Positions 12,555 through 23,290 of a stretch of 64,000 nt of DNA are shown here, piece after piece; position 1 is the first letter of the stretch; every line of letters begins with the position of its first letter. Source of the stretch: Microcebus murinus (taxonomy: Eukaryota > Chordata > Mammalia > Primates > Cheirogaleidae); the NCBI RefSeq assembly GCF_040939455.1, contig NC_134109.1:57936001-58000000 (forward strand), read 5' to 3'. The position numbers were made by a program, and so were the translations under genes. Below the pieces are notes generated by a model. The model ran no database searches. It worked only from the letters and a program-made list of their open reading frames with translations, and was not told where the DNA came from.

Positions 12555-13705
12555 TGGAAAGATACCTTAATATTGTTAACATGTTCATACTACCCAAAGT
12601 GATCTATAGATTGAATGCAATCCTTATCAACATTCCAATGTCATTTTTCACAGAAATAGAAAAAATAATCCTAAAATTCTTATGGAGCCACAAAAGACCC
12701 TAAATTACCAAAATAATCTTGAGCCAAAAACAAAGCTGGAGGCATTACAACATGACTTCAAAATCTATTGCAAAACTATAGTAATCAAAACAGCATGGGA
12801 CTAGCATAAAAAAAGACATATTGGTCAATGGAACAGAATAGAGATTCCAGAAGTAAATCTACAGGTTTATGGTCAATTAATTTTCAAGAAAGATGCCAAG
12901 AACATACACTGGTGAAAGCACAGTCTCTTTAATAAATGGTGCTGGGAAAACAGAAAATCCACATACAGAAAAATGAACTTAGATGCCTATCTCACACCAT
13001 ATACAAAATTTAACTCAAAATGGATTAAAGACTTAAATATAAGACCAGAAACTATGAAATTACTAGAAGAAAACTTTGGGTAAAAGCTCCACAACATTGG
13101 TCTCAGCAAAGATTTCTTGGATATGACCCAAAAGCACAGGCAACAACAGCAAAACTAAACAAATAGAATTATATGAAACTAAAAACCTTGTGCGCAGCAA
13201 AGGAAACTATTAATAGAGTGAAGAGAACCTATGGATTGGGAGAAAGTATCTGCAAGCCATACATCTAATAAGGAGCTAATATCTAAAAGATATAAAGAAC
13301 TTAAGCAACTTAATAGCAAGGAAACAAATACCTCATTTAAAAAATGAGCAGAAGACCTGAAGATATATTTCCCAAAAAAAGACATATTAATACAAATGGC
13401 ATATTAACACAAATTAATACAGACATATAAAAAATGCTTATTGTCACTAATCACCAGGGAAATGCAAATTAAATCCACAATGAGATATCACTTCATACCC
13501 ATGAGAATGTCTATTATCAAAAAGATGAAAGATAAGTGTGCGCAAGGATGTGGAGAAAAGGGAACCTTTGTACATTGTTGGTGGGAATGTAAATTAATAT
13601 AGCCATTATGGAAAACACTATTGAGGTTCCTGAAAAAACTAAAAATAAAATTACTATGTGATTCAGCAATACTTCTTGGTATATATCCAAAGGAAATTAA
13701 ATAAG
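12555..13705 (+). mobile_element. L1 LINE ORF2 C-terminal fragment, sense
   Basis: Follows the second half of L1 ORF2 closely: 'gcaatccttatcaacattcc', 'aatggtgctgggaaaac', 'attaaagacttaaatataag', 'tacattgttggtgggaatgt' and 'ggtatatatccaaaggaaat'. It has multiple stops and a small duplication around 13380-13430 (acatattaa/acacaaattaatac). It stops before the L1 3' UTR. It may belong to the same insertion as the 6400-8470 fragment or to a separate one. Confidence 0.9.
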
Positions 13706-13925
13706 TATGTCGAAGAGTGGGTGTGGGGAACTCAGATTTAGACATGTGAAATTTGAGATGGCTATTAGATATCCAAGCAGAGATGTCAAATAGGCAATCA
13801 AATGTTGAAGTCTAGATTTTGGAAGAGAAGTCAGGATTGGTGAGTTGTTTGTTAGCATAGTTAAAACCATCGTTTGGGATGGGATCACCAAGGGAGTGAG
13901 TGTAGGTAGAGAACTTCTTAAGTGA
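13706..13925 (+). mobile_element. Ancient interspersed repeat, family not resolved
   Basis: Phrases such as 'gagatggctattagatatcc', 'gagatgtcaaataggcaatc' and 'gggagtgagtgtaggtagag' belong to a repeat seen in many placental mammals, possibly an old L1 3' UTR. I cannot give the family name securely. Confidence 0.5.
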
Positions 13926-14905
13926 AATTCATGTATTTGGTGTTATTTACTCAATGGGTATGTAAAGATAAATGATCTCTCTTCTCAAAGAGTTCATGGT
14001 TTATATTTGGCTAAACAGCTTATTCACAACCTGCAGATACCTTTTCACATTGTCTTGCTTAATAATGCCTGGAGATGAATACTGCAATGGCTGGCCAGGG
14101 TTGGCAGAGTGGTGTGGAGAGACAAACATTTACATATTTCTATATATTACCAGCCACAGTATGATAAATGCTATTCTTGCTGTATGTGATACAATTATAA
14201 TGGAATTGTATTATAATATAATGCATATAATGGAATTGTGGAGAAAGGAGCAGTGAATTGACTTAGTGATAATAAGGCAGAGTAAATTTAGAATATTCTG
14301 TACTCAAATAATGTATGTTAGAACAGATCAATATATAATAACATTGTGTATTGTTAAAATAAAAATTAAGACGTTAACTAAAGAATCACTCACCATAGTC
14401 CTTTAATAAACTATGTTCAAGACTTTTTTGGGACTCCCAGCTTGTCTTCTACATCCCTTCATCCTATTGCTACAAAGGTTACTAAAGCTCATTACAAAAC
14501 TGTTCTGAGTGAAGGTGGAGGTGGAGTGGGAAGGAGGCATCGGGATGACATCAGCATTCTCAGTCTCTATATTTTAGTATTCCCTTAGGAGTTAGCACAG
14601 GTTGAGTATGTTCTGTAGTCAATCAGTCCTTTAATATAGTTATGTACCTGCCATGGTCTCTTTTCTGTAGCCCTGGTTGTAAGGTTGTAAAGGGATGGCG
14701 AAAATCATAGGTCTTTTGCTTTATGTTGTAAGCATTTTAAACCTCCAGAATGAAAAAGAACAACTCCATCCTTTCTGGGGAATGATGCCTTTGATGTGGT
14801 TTTCTATTCCTAGACCTAGGAAAAAGGATAGCTTTGAGTTATGAGATATCTACCAGTGGTGGTTGGCTAAGTTGGTGCAAATTTTAAGAACTGCTTCCTG
14901 GTGAG
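13926..14905. other. Unassigned intronic sequence
   Basis: A short L2-like antisense piece may occur near 13940-14010. The remainder shows no recognised feature. A tandem-like 'taatggaattgt' motif is doubled at about 14198-14237. Confidence 0.4.
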
Positions 14906-14907
14906 AT

Positions 14908-14975
14908 TGTGTGTGTGTATGTGTGTGTGTGTGTGTGTGTGTGTATACATATATATACACACACATACATATTTA
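14908..14975. repeat. (TG)n/(TA)n/(CA)n compound microsatellite
   Basis: A long TG run, once interrupted by ta, passes into tatacatatatata and then acacacacatacatat. The whole block is a near-palindromic alternating purine-pyrimidine tract, able to form Z-DNA or a cruciform. Confidence 0.9.
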
Positions 14976-15730
14976 AAATTATATATATATAATTTTTTAA
15001 AAATCATCTTTACCTCACAGAAATCAACCATGTGACTTAGGACAAGTAATTCCAAATTTAAAGAATACCCAGGCCATAGATGAATTAAAATTTTAATGTA
15101 AAAATTATAAATATTTGTTTTTATTTTCTGTCATTAGTTTTATGAGAACTTTAACATAGTTCCATGAAGAAGGTTGACAATTTGAGATAAAAGTAAATAG
15201 TTTTGTAAGACTAGAATTGATGCAGAACATAAATAATATTTCACACTATAAAATGCAACACTGTATCACTGGGCCTGAAACATAGTTTTATGCATGTTGC
15301 TGTTTTCTGCTTAATGTCTTCCCTTTACATGTAAAGCCTTTCTCAATGTGTCACTTCTGTGCTGACCTTTGAAATCCTTCAGCCTTTCAGGCCCCCTTGA
15401 TGCTGCATCGAGCTGTGTTCCCCACCACCGAGCACAGTACCCTGCATGCACACAGCTCTCAACAATCATTTGTCAATCTATTAGGTGCTGATTGATGAGT
15501 TGCCTCCTCATGGCAGCTGAACATCTGGATATGTGATCAACAGTATTGCAATTCTATATTCAAATACTCCCTGTTCTTTATTTATTGTCATTTTTATGAC
15601 TATTTCTCTGTCCTTATTTGCTTATTTATATAATGCACAAACTAATTAAATGCAGAACACATAGCAGGCAGTTTAGTTTATCTTAGGAATTAACTGACAT
15701 AATGGCATGTGCAGAAACCCTAATCAGCAT
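14976..15730. other. Mostly unassigned; possible L2 remnant at 15290-15490
   Basis: The stretch 'ttcccctttacatgtaaag... gagcacagtaccctgcatgc... caatcatttgtcaat' has the flavour of an L2 3' end in sense orientation, but it is too diverged to be sure. No gene seen. Confidence 0.35.
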
Positions 15731-15734
15731 TAAT

Positions 15735-15835
15735 TTATTTATTCAACAAATATTTATTGAGCTTACTGAGTGCCAGCCATTGTGTGCAGCAATGGGGATG
15801 CACATACCTTCAGAGTGTTCAGACAAGAAAACAGT
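15735..15835 (-). mobile_element. L2 3'-end fragment, antisense
   Basis: 'attcaacaaatatttattga' followed by 'gtgccagccattgtgtgcag' and 'aatggggatgcaca' matches the reverse complement of the L2 3' end well. Confidence 0.75.
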
Positions 15836-15884
15836 TGCAGAGTTGTATAATAATACAAGTTTAGGTACTGTGGGAGCTCCTCTA

Positions 15885-16320
15885 TCAGTTAGAATTAGGT
15901 CAGCTATATGTGGCAGAAAACCCAAATAGCAGCAGTTTAAAGAAAATAGGATTTTGTTCAACATGAATGTCTGGAGGTAGACAGACCAGAACTCCACCAC
16001 ATCCATCTTGTGCTGTGCAATGTGTGGCCTCTCTGCCCAAAGTCACCTTGTCCAAGATGGCAGCTCCACCCCTATATCACATTCCAGAGCAGGCCCCCTA
16101 CTTTTGAAAGACTTCTCAGATGTTGCTCAAACCACTCTCACTTATATCTCTTTGGCCAGAACTTGGTCACTTGGCAATTCCTGGCAGCAAGGGAAGCTGG
16201 GAAATGTGATGTGTATTCTGGGTGGCCAGGAAGAAGAAGATATCAATACTAGGGGACAACTAACAGTCTTTGCCTCAGGATTTCTGGGGAAATGGTTGCC
16301 TAATTTGATATCTGAAGGTT
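15885..16320. mobile_element. Medium-reiteration repeat, family not resolved
   Basis: Contains the widely repeated phrases 'aagatggcagctccacc', 'ggccagaacttggtcac' and 'gggaagctgggaaatgt', then 'ggggacaactaacagtcttt'. A related copy appears at 49400-49770, and similar phrasing occurs at 62880-63400. Open frames of 80-104 codons here are repeat-derived. Confidence 0.55.
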
Positions 16321-16329
16321 AGTAGGATT

Positions 16330-16977
16330 CTCAGAAGAAGTGTATGTGCATGTGTCCTTACAGGAAAGAAAAATTCCAGAAGAAAGGAAAAGCCCTAGGA
16401 ATTAAACACTGAGAAGAAACTGTTGTTTTATCAATCATGACTAATCACTGCATGATGGTATTTGTAGTTTTCTTAGGAAAAGAGGTATGGCTGAAGTTAT
16501 ATCAGAGGAAGGAGGGGTGGGGTTGATGTTAATTTCAGTTTTGTGGTTGAAGAGGCAAACCAGGAGACCTTCTCAGAAAAGGTGAAGGCTGGAAAAATGG
16601 TTTATGACAGGGTAGTGTTAATCCTGATACAGCAATAATGGCTGAGGTGAAGGCGTGTACTTGAGCCAGTTCGAAGAAGGAAGCATTCAGGGGATATTTC
16701 AAGGTCCATGTTCAGGGGGCTAGCCCATTCCTTTCTGAGCCCATGGTACAGTCACATTACTGGTTTCATTTGAATCAGAGAAATAGTCATGCTCATAAAT
16801 CTGTAGGAACTATGAAAACATTTACAATATGTTAAAATCACAATATCAATGTGCGTTGGGGCTTCCTTGATTTTTTAATGTCTAGCCTTATAAAATTAGT
16901 CTTTTGTCTAGTTTAAACATATCTAATAGCAATTCTGCTCACTTGTTATTGTGATAAATCAGCAGTTGCCTCAAATG
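16330..16977. other. Unassigned intronic sequence
   Basis: Purine-rich in part (16500-16700). No repeat or exon was recognised with confidence. Confidence 0.4.
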
Positions 16978-16990
16978 AAAATAACAAATG

Positions 16991-17285
16991 GGCTAGGTGC
17001 AGTGAGTGGCTCATGCCTGTAATACCAGCACTTTGGGAGGCTGAGGCCAGGAGTTTGAGACTAATGTGGGCAACATAGTGAGAACCCCATCACTAAAAAA
17101 AAAAAAAAAAAAAAGCAAAAAAGATTATCTGAGCCTAGTGGTTTGCACCTGTAGTCCCAGCTACTCAGGAGACTGATGCGGGAGGATTGTTTGAGTCCAG
17201 GAGTTTGAAGCTGCAGTGCATTATGATCACTCTACGGCATTCCAGCCTGGGTGACAGAGAGAGACCCTGTCTCTTAAAAAAAAAT
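16991..17285 (+). mobile_element. Full-length dimeric AluJ-type SINE, sense
   Basis: The left arm starts ggctaggtgcagtgagtggc and has 'cagcactttgggaggctgag'. An A-rich linker lies at 17095-17122. The right arm follows with 'gtagtcccagctactcagga' and 'ccagcctgggtgacagagag'. It ends in an A/T tail. Target-site duplications aaaataacaaatg(gg) are visible at 16978-16992 and 17286-17300. Many substitutions place it among the oldest Alu class. Confidence 0.93.
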
Positions 17286-17300
17286 AAAATAACAAATGGG

Positions 17301-18530
17301 ATATGTTAAACTTACTGACATATAGTATGTTATTTGAGAAAATGTATGTTTTTCTAATGACATTTATTCTGTAGTTTGGTTAAGTTTTGATTCTGCTTTT
17401 TATCCACAAAATGAATAGATAATACAAATAGCCCAGCTTATTTACAAATAAGCATGCCTTAGAGACATTTTATCACTAGAGTGACTATTGTTCTGGTTTT
17501 AATTTAAATACCAAATTTAAATTTGAAATCAGCCAGAAAGAGAGTCTGTAAGAAAAGCACTGGTCTAAATCTATTTAGGTTCTTATGCTTTTTTTTTTTT
17601 TTTTTTGCATATTCCTTCTTAAATACCATGAAGTTTTAAATTTTTTCCCAAGGAAAGTGGTTCTATGGTTGATATTAACAATACAATTTTTATATTATAT
17701 ATGAGTAGGGAAGATTGAACCATTCTATTCATCTATGGCTGGTGAGTTTAATAAATGCCAGGTTGGTGAAAGCAAAACTTCTAGGTCTTATTTGTCTTGA
17801 GATCAACATATCTTAAATTAGCAATTAGGATGGATTATTAAATGAAACCTGATATTCCAGAGTCATCTTCTTTCCTATGTTTGATTTTTAATTTTATGAG
17901 AAAAAATAAATTATTAAAATCTATGTTCACTAACTCATTATTTAGTTTGTGACTTCATACTAGGTAATAAAATTGCCAAAAAGTACATGGTACAATTCAG
18001 TTTCTTGAGATCACTTCTAGCTCTATGGTGAAGATTCGTCTGATCTATTTTTATGGTCATCCAGTAGAGAACAGCAAGCATCCATTACCCCACTGAATGA
18101 ATCCAGATTTAAAACTCTGATCCAAGGCAAAACCTCCATATCATTTCCAACATATCTATTCTTTCTGCTTATGATGTATTTTTTGCTAACTTAAATTCTA
18201 TAAATTGCTTGTTTTGATTGAAAATCACAGTGACTAAATAATCACACACAGAGATTCTGGACCAAACATGTTACATTTGACAACTTAAATCACATTTTTC
18301 TGTTGGCCAAGCCAGAATTTAGCAGGCAGTTTCATAGATGGGGCATTGACTCTTTCAGATTTAGAGGTGCATGGACACCAAGACATCTATGCTATGATAT
18401 GAGATGGTGCTTTTACTGGTAAACTGGTAACCAAAGGGAAGAGGGATGGGGCATCAGTGTTCTTGTGCTTAAATGTGATTGCGAGCAGTGTGGGATTGAA
18501 GGGGCAGATCACTGGGAGAACATATCAGCA
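17301..18530. other. Unassigned intronic sequence
   Basis: AT-rich with a T homopolymer at about 17590-17606. No repeat family or exon was recognised. Confidence 0.45.
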
Positions 18531-18539
18531 GAGGTTATC

Positions 18540-19012
18540 ACTCCTCTGCTTACAACCCCTCAAAATATCTTCAAGGAACATGGAGTACATTAGTAATAAG
18601 AAAAAACAACCTTCACTGGCTCCTCATGGCTATCGGATAAAGTGCAAGTGCCTGAACATGAACTTGACTCTGACCTACACACTTCCAGCTTCATCTCTTG
18701 CCCTGTCCTGCCTTCAACCCTAGGCTGCCATAATGCTCAAGTGCTTCTTTCCTTCTTTGTTCTGTGTCTCCCTCCATGCCTCATGCTCATGCTTTCCTCT
18801 TTGTGCCTCAAATCCCTTTCCTACTCCTCACCTAATCCCAGGCTAGGTCAGGGGCCTCTCTCTGATGTGCTCCCATAAAGTCTGAGCATTGCATCTCCTC
18901 CCATGAATTATTGTTTGTTCTTATGTGTCTTCCCCTCACTAGGCTGTATCCTCAATGCCAGATGTATAGAAGGCAGCCAGTGAACATTTGTTGAATGAAT
19001 AAATGAATGTTT
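18540..19012 (+). mobile_element. L2 LINE 3' region, sense
   Basis: Shows typical L2 order: 'cactggctcctcatggctat', 'cataaagtgcaagtgc'-like text, then 'ctcactaggctgtatcctca', and the terminus 'gtgaacatttgttgaatgaa'. The open frames of 78-88 codons here follow the old L2 frame and are not genes. Confidence 0.85.
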
Positions 19013-19550
19013 CAATGCATGCTAGAGGTTAGAAAATAATTTTAAGTAACCACAAAGCTATAGTGATCTGATCTATTATCTGTTTACTAACAGAAATGCC
19101 CATTAGCACATAGGAGACTAAAACAATCTTACAAATAGGCAAATAGATTTATATAAATCTGAAATGATTCTCCAAGTTCCGCTATTGGTTTTAATAAGCT
19201 GTTGGTATTCTTGGTTCTTTTGGTATACTTTTTGAGAGATATACCAACTATTACTATTTACTATGTAATATTTTGCTTCTCCTCTAATGCCAAGTCAGTG
19301 GGAGAAGCTTTGTGTACTTGCTTTGGTAAACTGATTCTAAGTGTCTTATTCCATTATGCATGTCAGGTGCACAGAAGTGCACTTACTGCATGTCTGCTGC
19401 AGAACTTGGTAAGAATGTTACTTTTAAAATCTGAATTTCCAAGGTAAATTTTGTTTAAAGGATTAGGGCTTTATCTTTTTTTAGTTAATATAGTAAAGCT
19501 TAAATCAGAATAATAAGGAAAAATACATAAATAATAATCAGATTCAAAAA
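19013..19550. other. Unassigned intronic sequence
   Basis: An 81-codon open frame at 19202-19447 (+) has no recognised domain. No repeat was identified. Confidence 0.4.
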
Positions 19551-19554
19551 TAAC

Positions 19555-19690
19555 AACACAAGCATAGAACATTTATTAGGTCTCAAAGTTATTCTACACC
19601 ACTTAATCCTTCCCCTTACAGATAAGGAACTGATGTCCCCATGGGTAAATGAACATTCCCTGAAGGCACCAAGACAAGAACTCTGGTTAC
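19555..19690 (-). mobile_element. MIR SINE fragment, antisense
   Basis: 'gaacatttattaggtctcaa' to 'acttaatccttccccttaca' and 'gataaggaactgatg' follow the reverse-complement MIR consensus. Confidence 0.65.
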
Positions 19691-20244
19691 CTTATTCTTA
19701 CCAGGTGAATGTGAATTTTCAAGCAAGCAGAAATGTATGGAAACCTTACAGGTTGCAAGGAGGAGACCTACCGATGCTATCTTGAATAACAGGGCTTATT
19801 AATAAAGCTAAAATGGTGCCCAGAGGCTTTGCCATTGTGTCTAGCAATCCTGTTCCCTCTGCTCCCTTGTGCCTGTCTCTTGCCATCTCTAGGCAATGAG
19901 ATTGTGATTATGTCAGTGACTTGGAGAGCCTTTGGCACAACATCAATATTGAATCCTATTAATTGTAGCCAAATTAGGACAGTTGTTTTTGATTGACAGA
20001 TTTGACTTTGCAACATATAGCAGGTGTATGTGGAAAGAACTTCCTAAAGCTTCTGCAGAAGCAAAGTAGGCCTTTGGGAAGGTACAGGCCCTTTGAGTTT
20101 TCTGGACCTGGCCAGTGTGGAGTGGAAAAGACATTTGTGTATATAAACATGTGATAGAGAAGATGAACTATATCATAGCTAAATTCAGATTGAATTAGTT
20201 TACAAATGGAGATAAATGCTCTGCCTATAAGAAACTATCTACAA

Positions 20245-20395
20245 AGAGTTGTGTGGCCTTTGAACAGATTAGTTGAACATTATCAACTGCAGTTTGCTTA
20301 TCTTAAAGTAAAGATGATAATGATATTTACCTTGTCCAGCAGTTGTGCATATTAGAGACAATGTATGTTTAATGAGCACAGCCATGTAGGGGCTC
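20245..20395 (+). mobile_element. MIR SINE fragment, sense
   Basis: 'gtgtggcctttgaacagatt' then 'agtttgcttatcttaaagta' and 'aagatgataatgatatttac' correspond to the MIR core and 3' half. Diverged. Confidence 0.6.
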
Positions 20396-20604
20396 CGGGT
20401 AAGGTGCCTGTCATGATTATTACAATTATAATACTATAACAACTACTGTAATTATTTTGGTAACTACTAGTACCAAAAACTACTTGTACTACTACTATTG
20501 TTACATGCCAGTCGTTTATAATTTAGAAGTCTTCTCTGCTCAGTTAGACAACAGGAGGGAGAGCTTTACAATTGATTTTCAAGAAGTGGTAGAAGTTTTT
20601 TCAC

Positions 20605-20830
20605 ACTGTGCAATGGTTAATATCATGGGCTTTGTGGGAATTAAGACTATTTTCCAATGTGACATCTTAGACAATGTGACATCTTTTAACCTGTGTTCCT
20701 CAATTATCTCATCCATAAACTGGGGATAATATACCCTATCACATAAAATTCTTGTGAGAATTAAATGACATAATCTAAATGCTGCTTAGAACAGTGTTTA
20801 GCACACAGTGAGCATTCAAAAAATATTCCC
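20605..20830 (+). mobile_element. MIR SINE, near complete, sense
   Basis: Runs from 'caatggttaatatcatgggc' through 'ctcatccataaactggggat' and 'ttcttgtgagaattaaatga' to 'agcacacagtgagcattcaa'. A small internal duplication (gacatcttagacaatgt / gacatcttt) sits near 20660. Confidence 0.8.
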
Positions 20831-20849
20831 TATTAAGCAATTAAATTGT

Positions 20850-20945
20850 TGATATGTATCAATTCTCATAACTACCTTATGAGTGAGGTAAGAGGCATCA
20901 TTATGTTTATTTCATAGATACTAAAACTGAGGCTTATGATTTGCT
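20850..20945 (-). mobile_element. MIR SINE fragment, antisense
   Basis: 'ctcataactaccttatgagt' and 'gatactaaaactgaggct' match the reverse-complement MIR core. It directly follows a sense MIR. Confidence 0.6.
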
Positions 20946-20982
20946 GTGTTAAGTGGTGGGAGTGGGTAGGACTCAAAGACCC

Positions 20983-21027
20983 TCCCTCCCTTCTTTCTTT
21001 CTTCCTTTTCTTCTCTCCCTTCTTTCC
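20983..21027. repeat. Pyrimidine (CCTT/CTTT)n low-complexity tract
   Basis: About 45 bp of almost pure C and T, roughly 340 bp upstream of the exon and too far to be its polypyrimidine tract. Confidence 0.8.
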
Positions 21028-21365
21028 ACACGTACTTATCTATCAGGCTGGATTGGGACACAATAATTCCTGCCTAGTTGGTTGGGATTAGAACATGTAA
21101 CTCATTTTTTATTTTCTTTCCCCTGCAGCCCTGCCTCTCTGCCAGAGCACTTGTAAGAAAGTGCTTGCTCACATATCTTGTTCCCATTGAAATAAAATCA
21201 TATTATGCATTTGTCTTTTACCACTAGCCTACTACTATTAGGTGTCATGTCAAAAGTCCCAAGTTCTTTACTTGAATCTTCATCCTTGAGAAATCAATAG
21301 GGTCAAGGAAATAAGAACCAGTGTTTACATAAGTGTTTATTGGACTTTTCTTTATCATCTTTCAG

Positions 21366-21414
21366 GTCTTGTAGAAATTTGCCTGATGCACCCCCTGGAT
21401 GTGCTGAAAACCAG
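21366..21414 (+). CDS. SLC25A21: SLC25A21 internal exon (mitochondrial 2-oxodicarboxylate carrier), 49 nt
   Basis: This is an internal coding exon of the inner-membrane carrier that exchanges 2-oxoadipate and related C5-C7 oxodicarboxylates for 2-oxoglutarate in lysine and tryptophan breakdown. It is flanked by a pyrimidine-rich tract ending in ttcag at 21361-21365 and by the donor gtaagg at 21415. The exon enters in phase 1: a G from the previous exon plus GT makes Gly. It then reads LVEICLMHPLDVLKT and ends in AG, the first two bases of an Arg codon. PLDVLK fits the carrier signature PxDxxK at the end of transmembrane helix 1, and the flanking GLVEIC and KTR are diagnostic of SLC25A21. As I remember human SLC25A21, the residue after DV is Val, so Leu is a conservative change. 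The exon number was not established. Other SLC25 paralogues fit much less well. No other exon of the gene was found here. Confidence 0.88.
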
Positions 21415-21429
21415 GTAAGGTTCTGCATG

Positions 21430-22380
21430 AACAAGTTTTATTGACTTTGGCTGATATCCAAATTAAGATCTGTCAGAACATAAAATGCTAGAACTTGTCC
21501 TAGGCCGGTAGCTTCTCTCCATAATGGCATTTGTGTTGATTTCTTAAAGAAAGTACTATTTGACAGATAAAATGTGAATAGTGAAAAGTATTTCTGGATA
21601 GAGGTCATCTGCAGGTATGTAATATTTTACTGCCTTCACATGACAGCCATAAGGTATGATTTGTGGCTATCTTGGTGAAAGAGGTACATTTATCAAAATG
21701 ATGTAAAAACTAAATGTTATCCAGTGAATTATGACAGCACATTTTCACTTGGCATTGCATAACAAATTGCTACTTAATAGTCATCATTTTGGTGTGAGAC
21801 TCCCAAATTTCAAGTAAGCTTCTTAAATGGTGCTTAAAGAATTTATTCCTATAACTGTTTGCCAATTGGAAAATGCTGTATTTTCAGGAAAATGCATTTC
21901 CTCTTAAGGGGAGAGACAAGTCAGGGCAATGCATTAAATCTGTTTACCAAGAGCAAAAACTAAAACAAGAAAGAAAAAGAAAAATAACAAAACCTTGTGG
22001 GATTTAATATGATCTAGAGCATTTTTAGAAAGTTAAAGCTATGGCTGAATTACTGAACTCCCTATTTTTTTAATTTGGAAGCTCTTAGGGTTGTAGTGAA
22101 GGTTTCCATTTATTTTCATTATATAAAACTCCAGAACACCAGGCCTAGGTTGGAGCCTAATAGCAAACTCTACCAGGCAACAATGGTGGTTAAACAAATC
22201 ATTACTGCCTCAATTAGGCAATATCTGATGATTCAGGATGGTCATTGGAGGCACATGTTATTTAATCTACCTAAAGAAGCAGCAGACTCTTGGGCTGGTT
22301 GCTGAAAGCAAGACAAGGTGACTGTGACATGCAGATAATATTACATTTCTAATAGAGGTGGAGAAGATGGGGATTTGGCT
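21430..22380. other. Unassigned intronic sequence just downstream of the exon
   Basis: No repeat family was recognised with confidence in the first 950 bp after the exon. A 76-codon open frame at 22075-22305 has no known domain. Confidence 0.4.
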
Positions 22381-22382
22381 TC

Positions 22383-22650
22383 TGTCTTAGCTTGAGCTGC
22401 TGTAACAAAATTCTATGGACTGGGTGGCTTAAACAACTGACATTGTTTTTCACTATTTAGGGAGCTTGGAAGTCCAAAGTCCTAGCCTATTCAATTCTTG
22501 GTGAAAGTCTGCTTCCTAGCTTGCAGACAACCTTGTTCTTGCTATATCCTCACATGGCAGAGAGGAAGCTCTGTTGTCTCTTCCTCTTCTTATAATGCCA
22601 CGAATCCCATTATGGAGGCTCCGTACTCATGACCTCATTACACCTGGACA
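22383..22650 (-). mobile_element. MLT1 (ERVL-MaLR) LTR fragment, antisense
   Basis: 'gctgctgtaacaaaattcta', 'gactgggtggcttaaacaac', 'tcctcacatggcagagagga' and 'cttcttataatgccacgaat' are the reverse complement of the MLT1 LTR 3' half. No internal retroviral sequence is attached. Confidence 0.82.
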
Positions 22651-22862
22651 ACCAGAAGGAGGAGAAATATGACACTCCTACTGGCCCAAAGGAGGGAACC
22701 TGGGTGTCAGTATGCCATAAGCCCATTTGTTCCAAGCTCATCATCTCCCTACCCAGTCCTTTCCACTCACTTGTCCCCATTCCAGAGTTAAGGACCTTTG
22801 ATTTTGAGCTGTTTCTTCTAGAATTCACTTACATATTTCAAATGTTATGCTTATTCCAGTTG

Positions 22863-23290
22863 ATTGGGTTGAATAGTCTCTTCCACCCCAACTCACATCC
22901 TTCCTGGAACCTCAAAAGGTGAATTTATTTGGAAATAGGGTCTCTGCAGATATAATTAGTTAATCTGAGATGCAGTCTTACTGGAATAAGATGGGCCTTA
23001 AGTCTAATATGACTTATCCTTATAAGAAAAAGAGAAGAGACTCAGAGAAAGGCAGATACAGAGGGAAGACAGCCATGTGACGTTGAAGGCAGAGATTAGA
23101 ATTATGCAGCTGCAAGCCAATGAATACCAAGGATTGCTGGCAACCACCAGAAGCTAGGAGAGAGGTAGGGAACAGATGCCGACACCTCGACTTTGGACTT
23201 CTGGCCTTCTGAACCATGAAAGAAAAAATTTCTGTTGTTTTAGGTCATGCAGTTTGTGGTAATTTGTTACAGCAGCTCTAAGAAACAAAT
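22863..23290 (+). mobile_element. MLT1 (ERVL-MaLR) solo LTR, sense
   Basis: Nearly full length, from the 'tgggttgaatagtctcttcc' start through 'ggaaatagggtctctgcaga', 'cttataagaaaaagagaaga' and 'ggcaaccaccagaagctagg' to 'tttctgttgttttaggtcat' and 'gtggtaatttgttacagcag'. It lies in the opposite orientation to the MLT1 fragment 200 bp upstream. Confidence 0.88.

Larger units (their letters stand above)
1..21365 (+). other. SLC25A21: SLC25A21 intron upstream of the 49-nt exon (partial)
   Basis: All sequence before the exon is read as intron, because the exon needs an upstream partner ending in phase 1 and none was recognised here. The acceptor side is good: a T-rich run (ttattggacttttctttatc) leads into tttcag. 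The intron holds L1, L2, MIR and Alu remnants, listed separately. That this is one intron rather than several rests on a visual search that could miss another exon of about 50-80 nt. Confidence 0.65.

Noticed and set aside
20983..21027. Pyrimidine tract as the exon's polypyrimidine tract
   Set aside because: It lies about 340 bp upstream of the acceptor. The functional T-rich tract is immediately before 21366.
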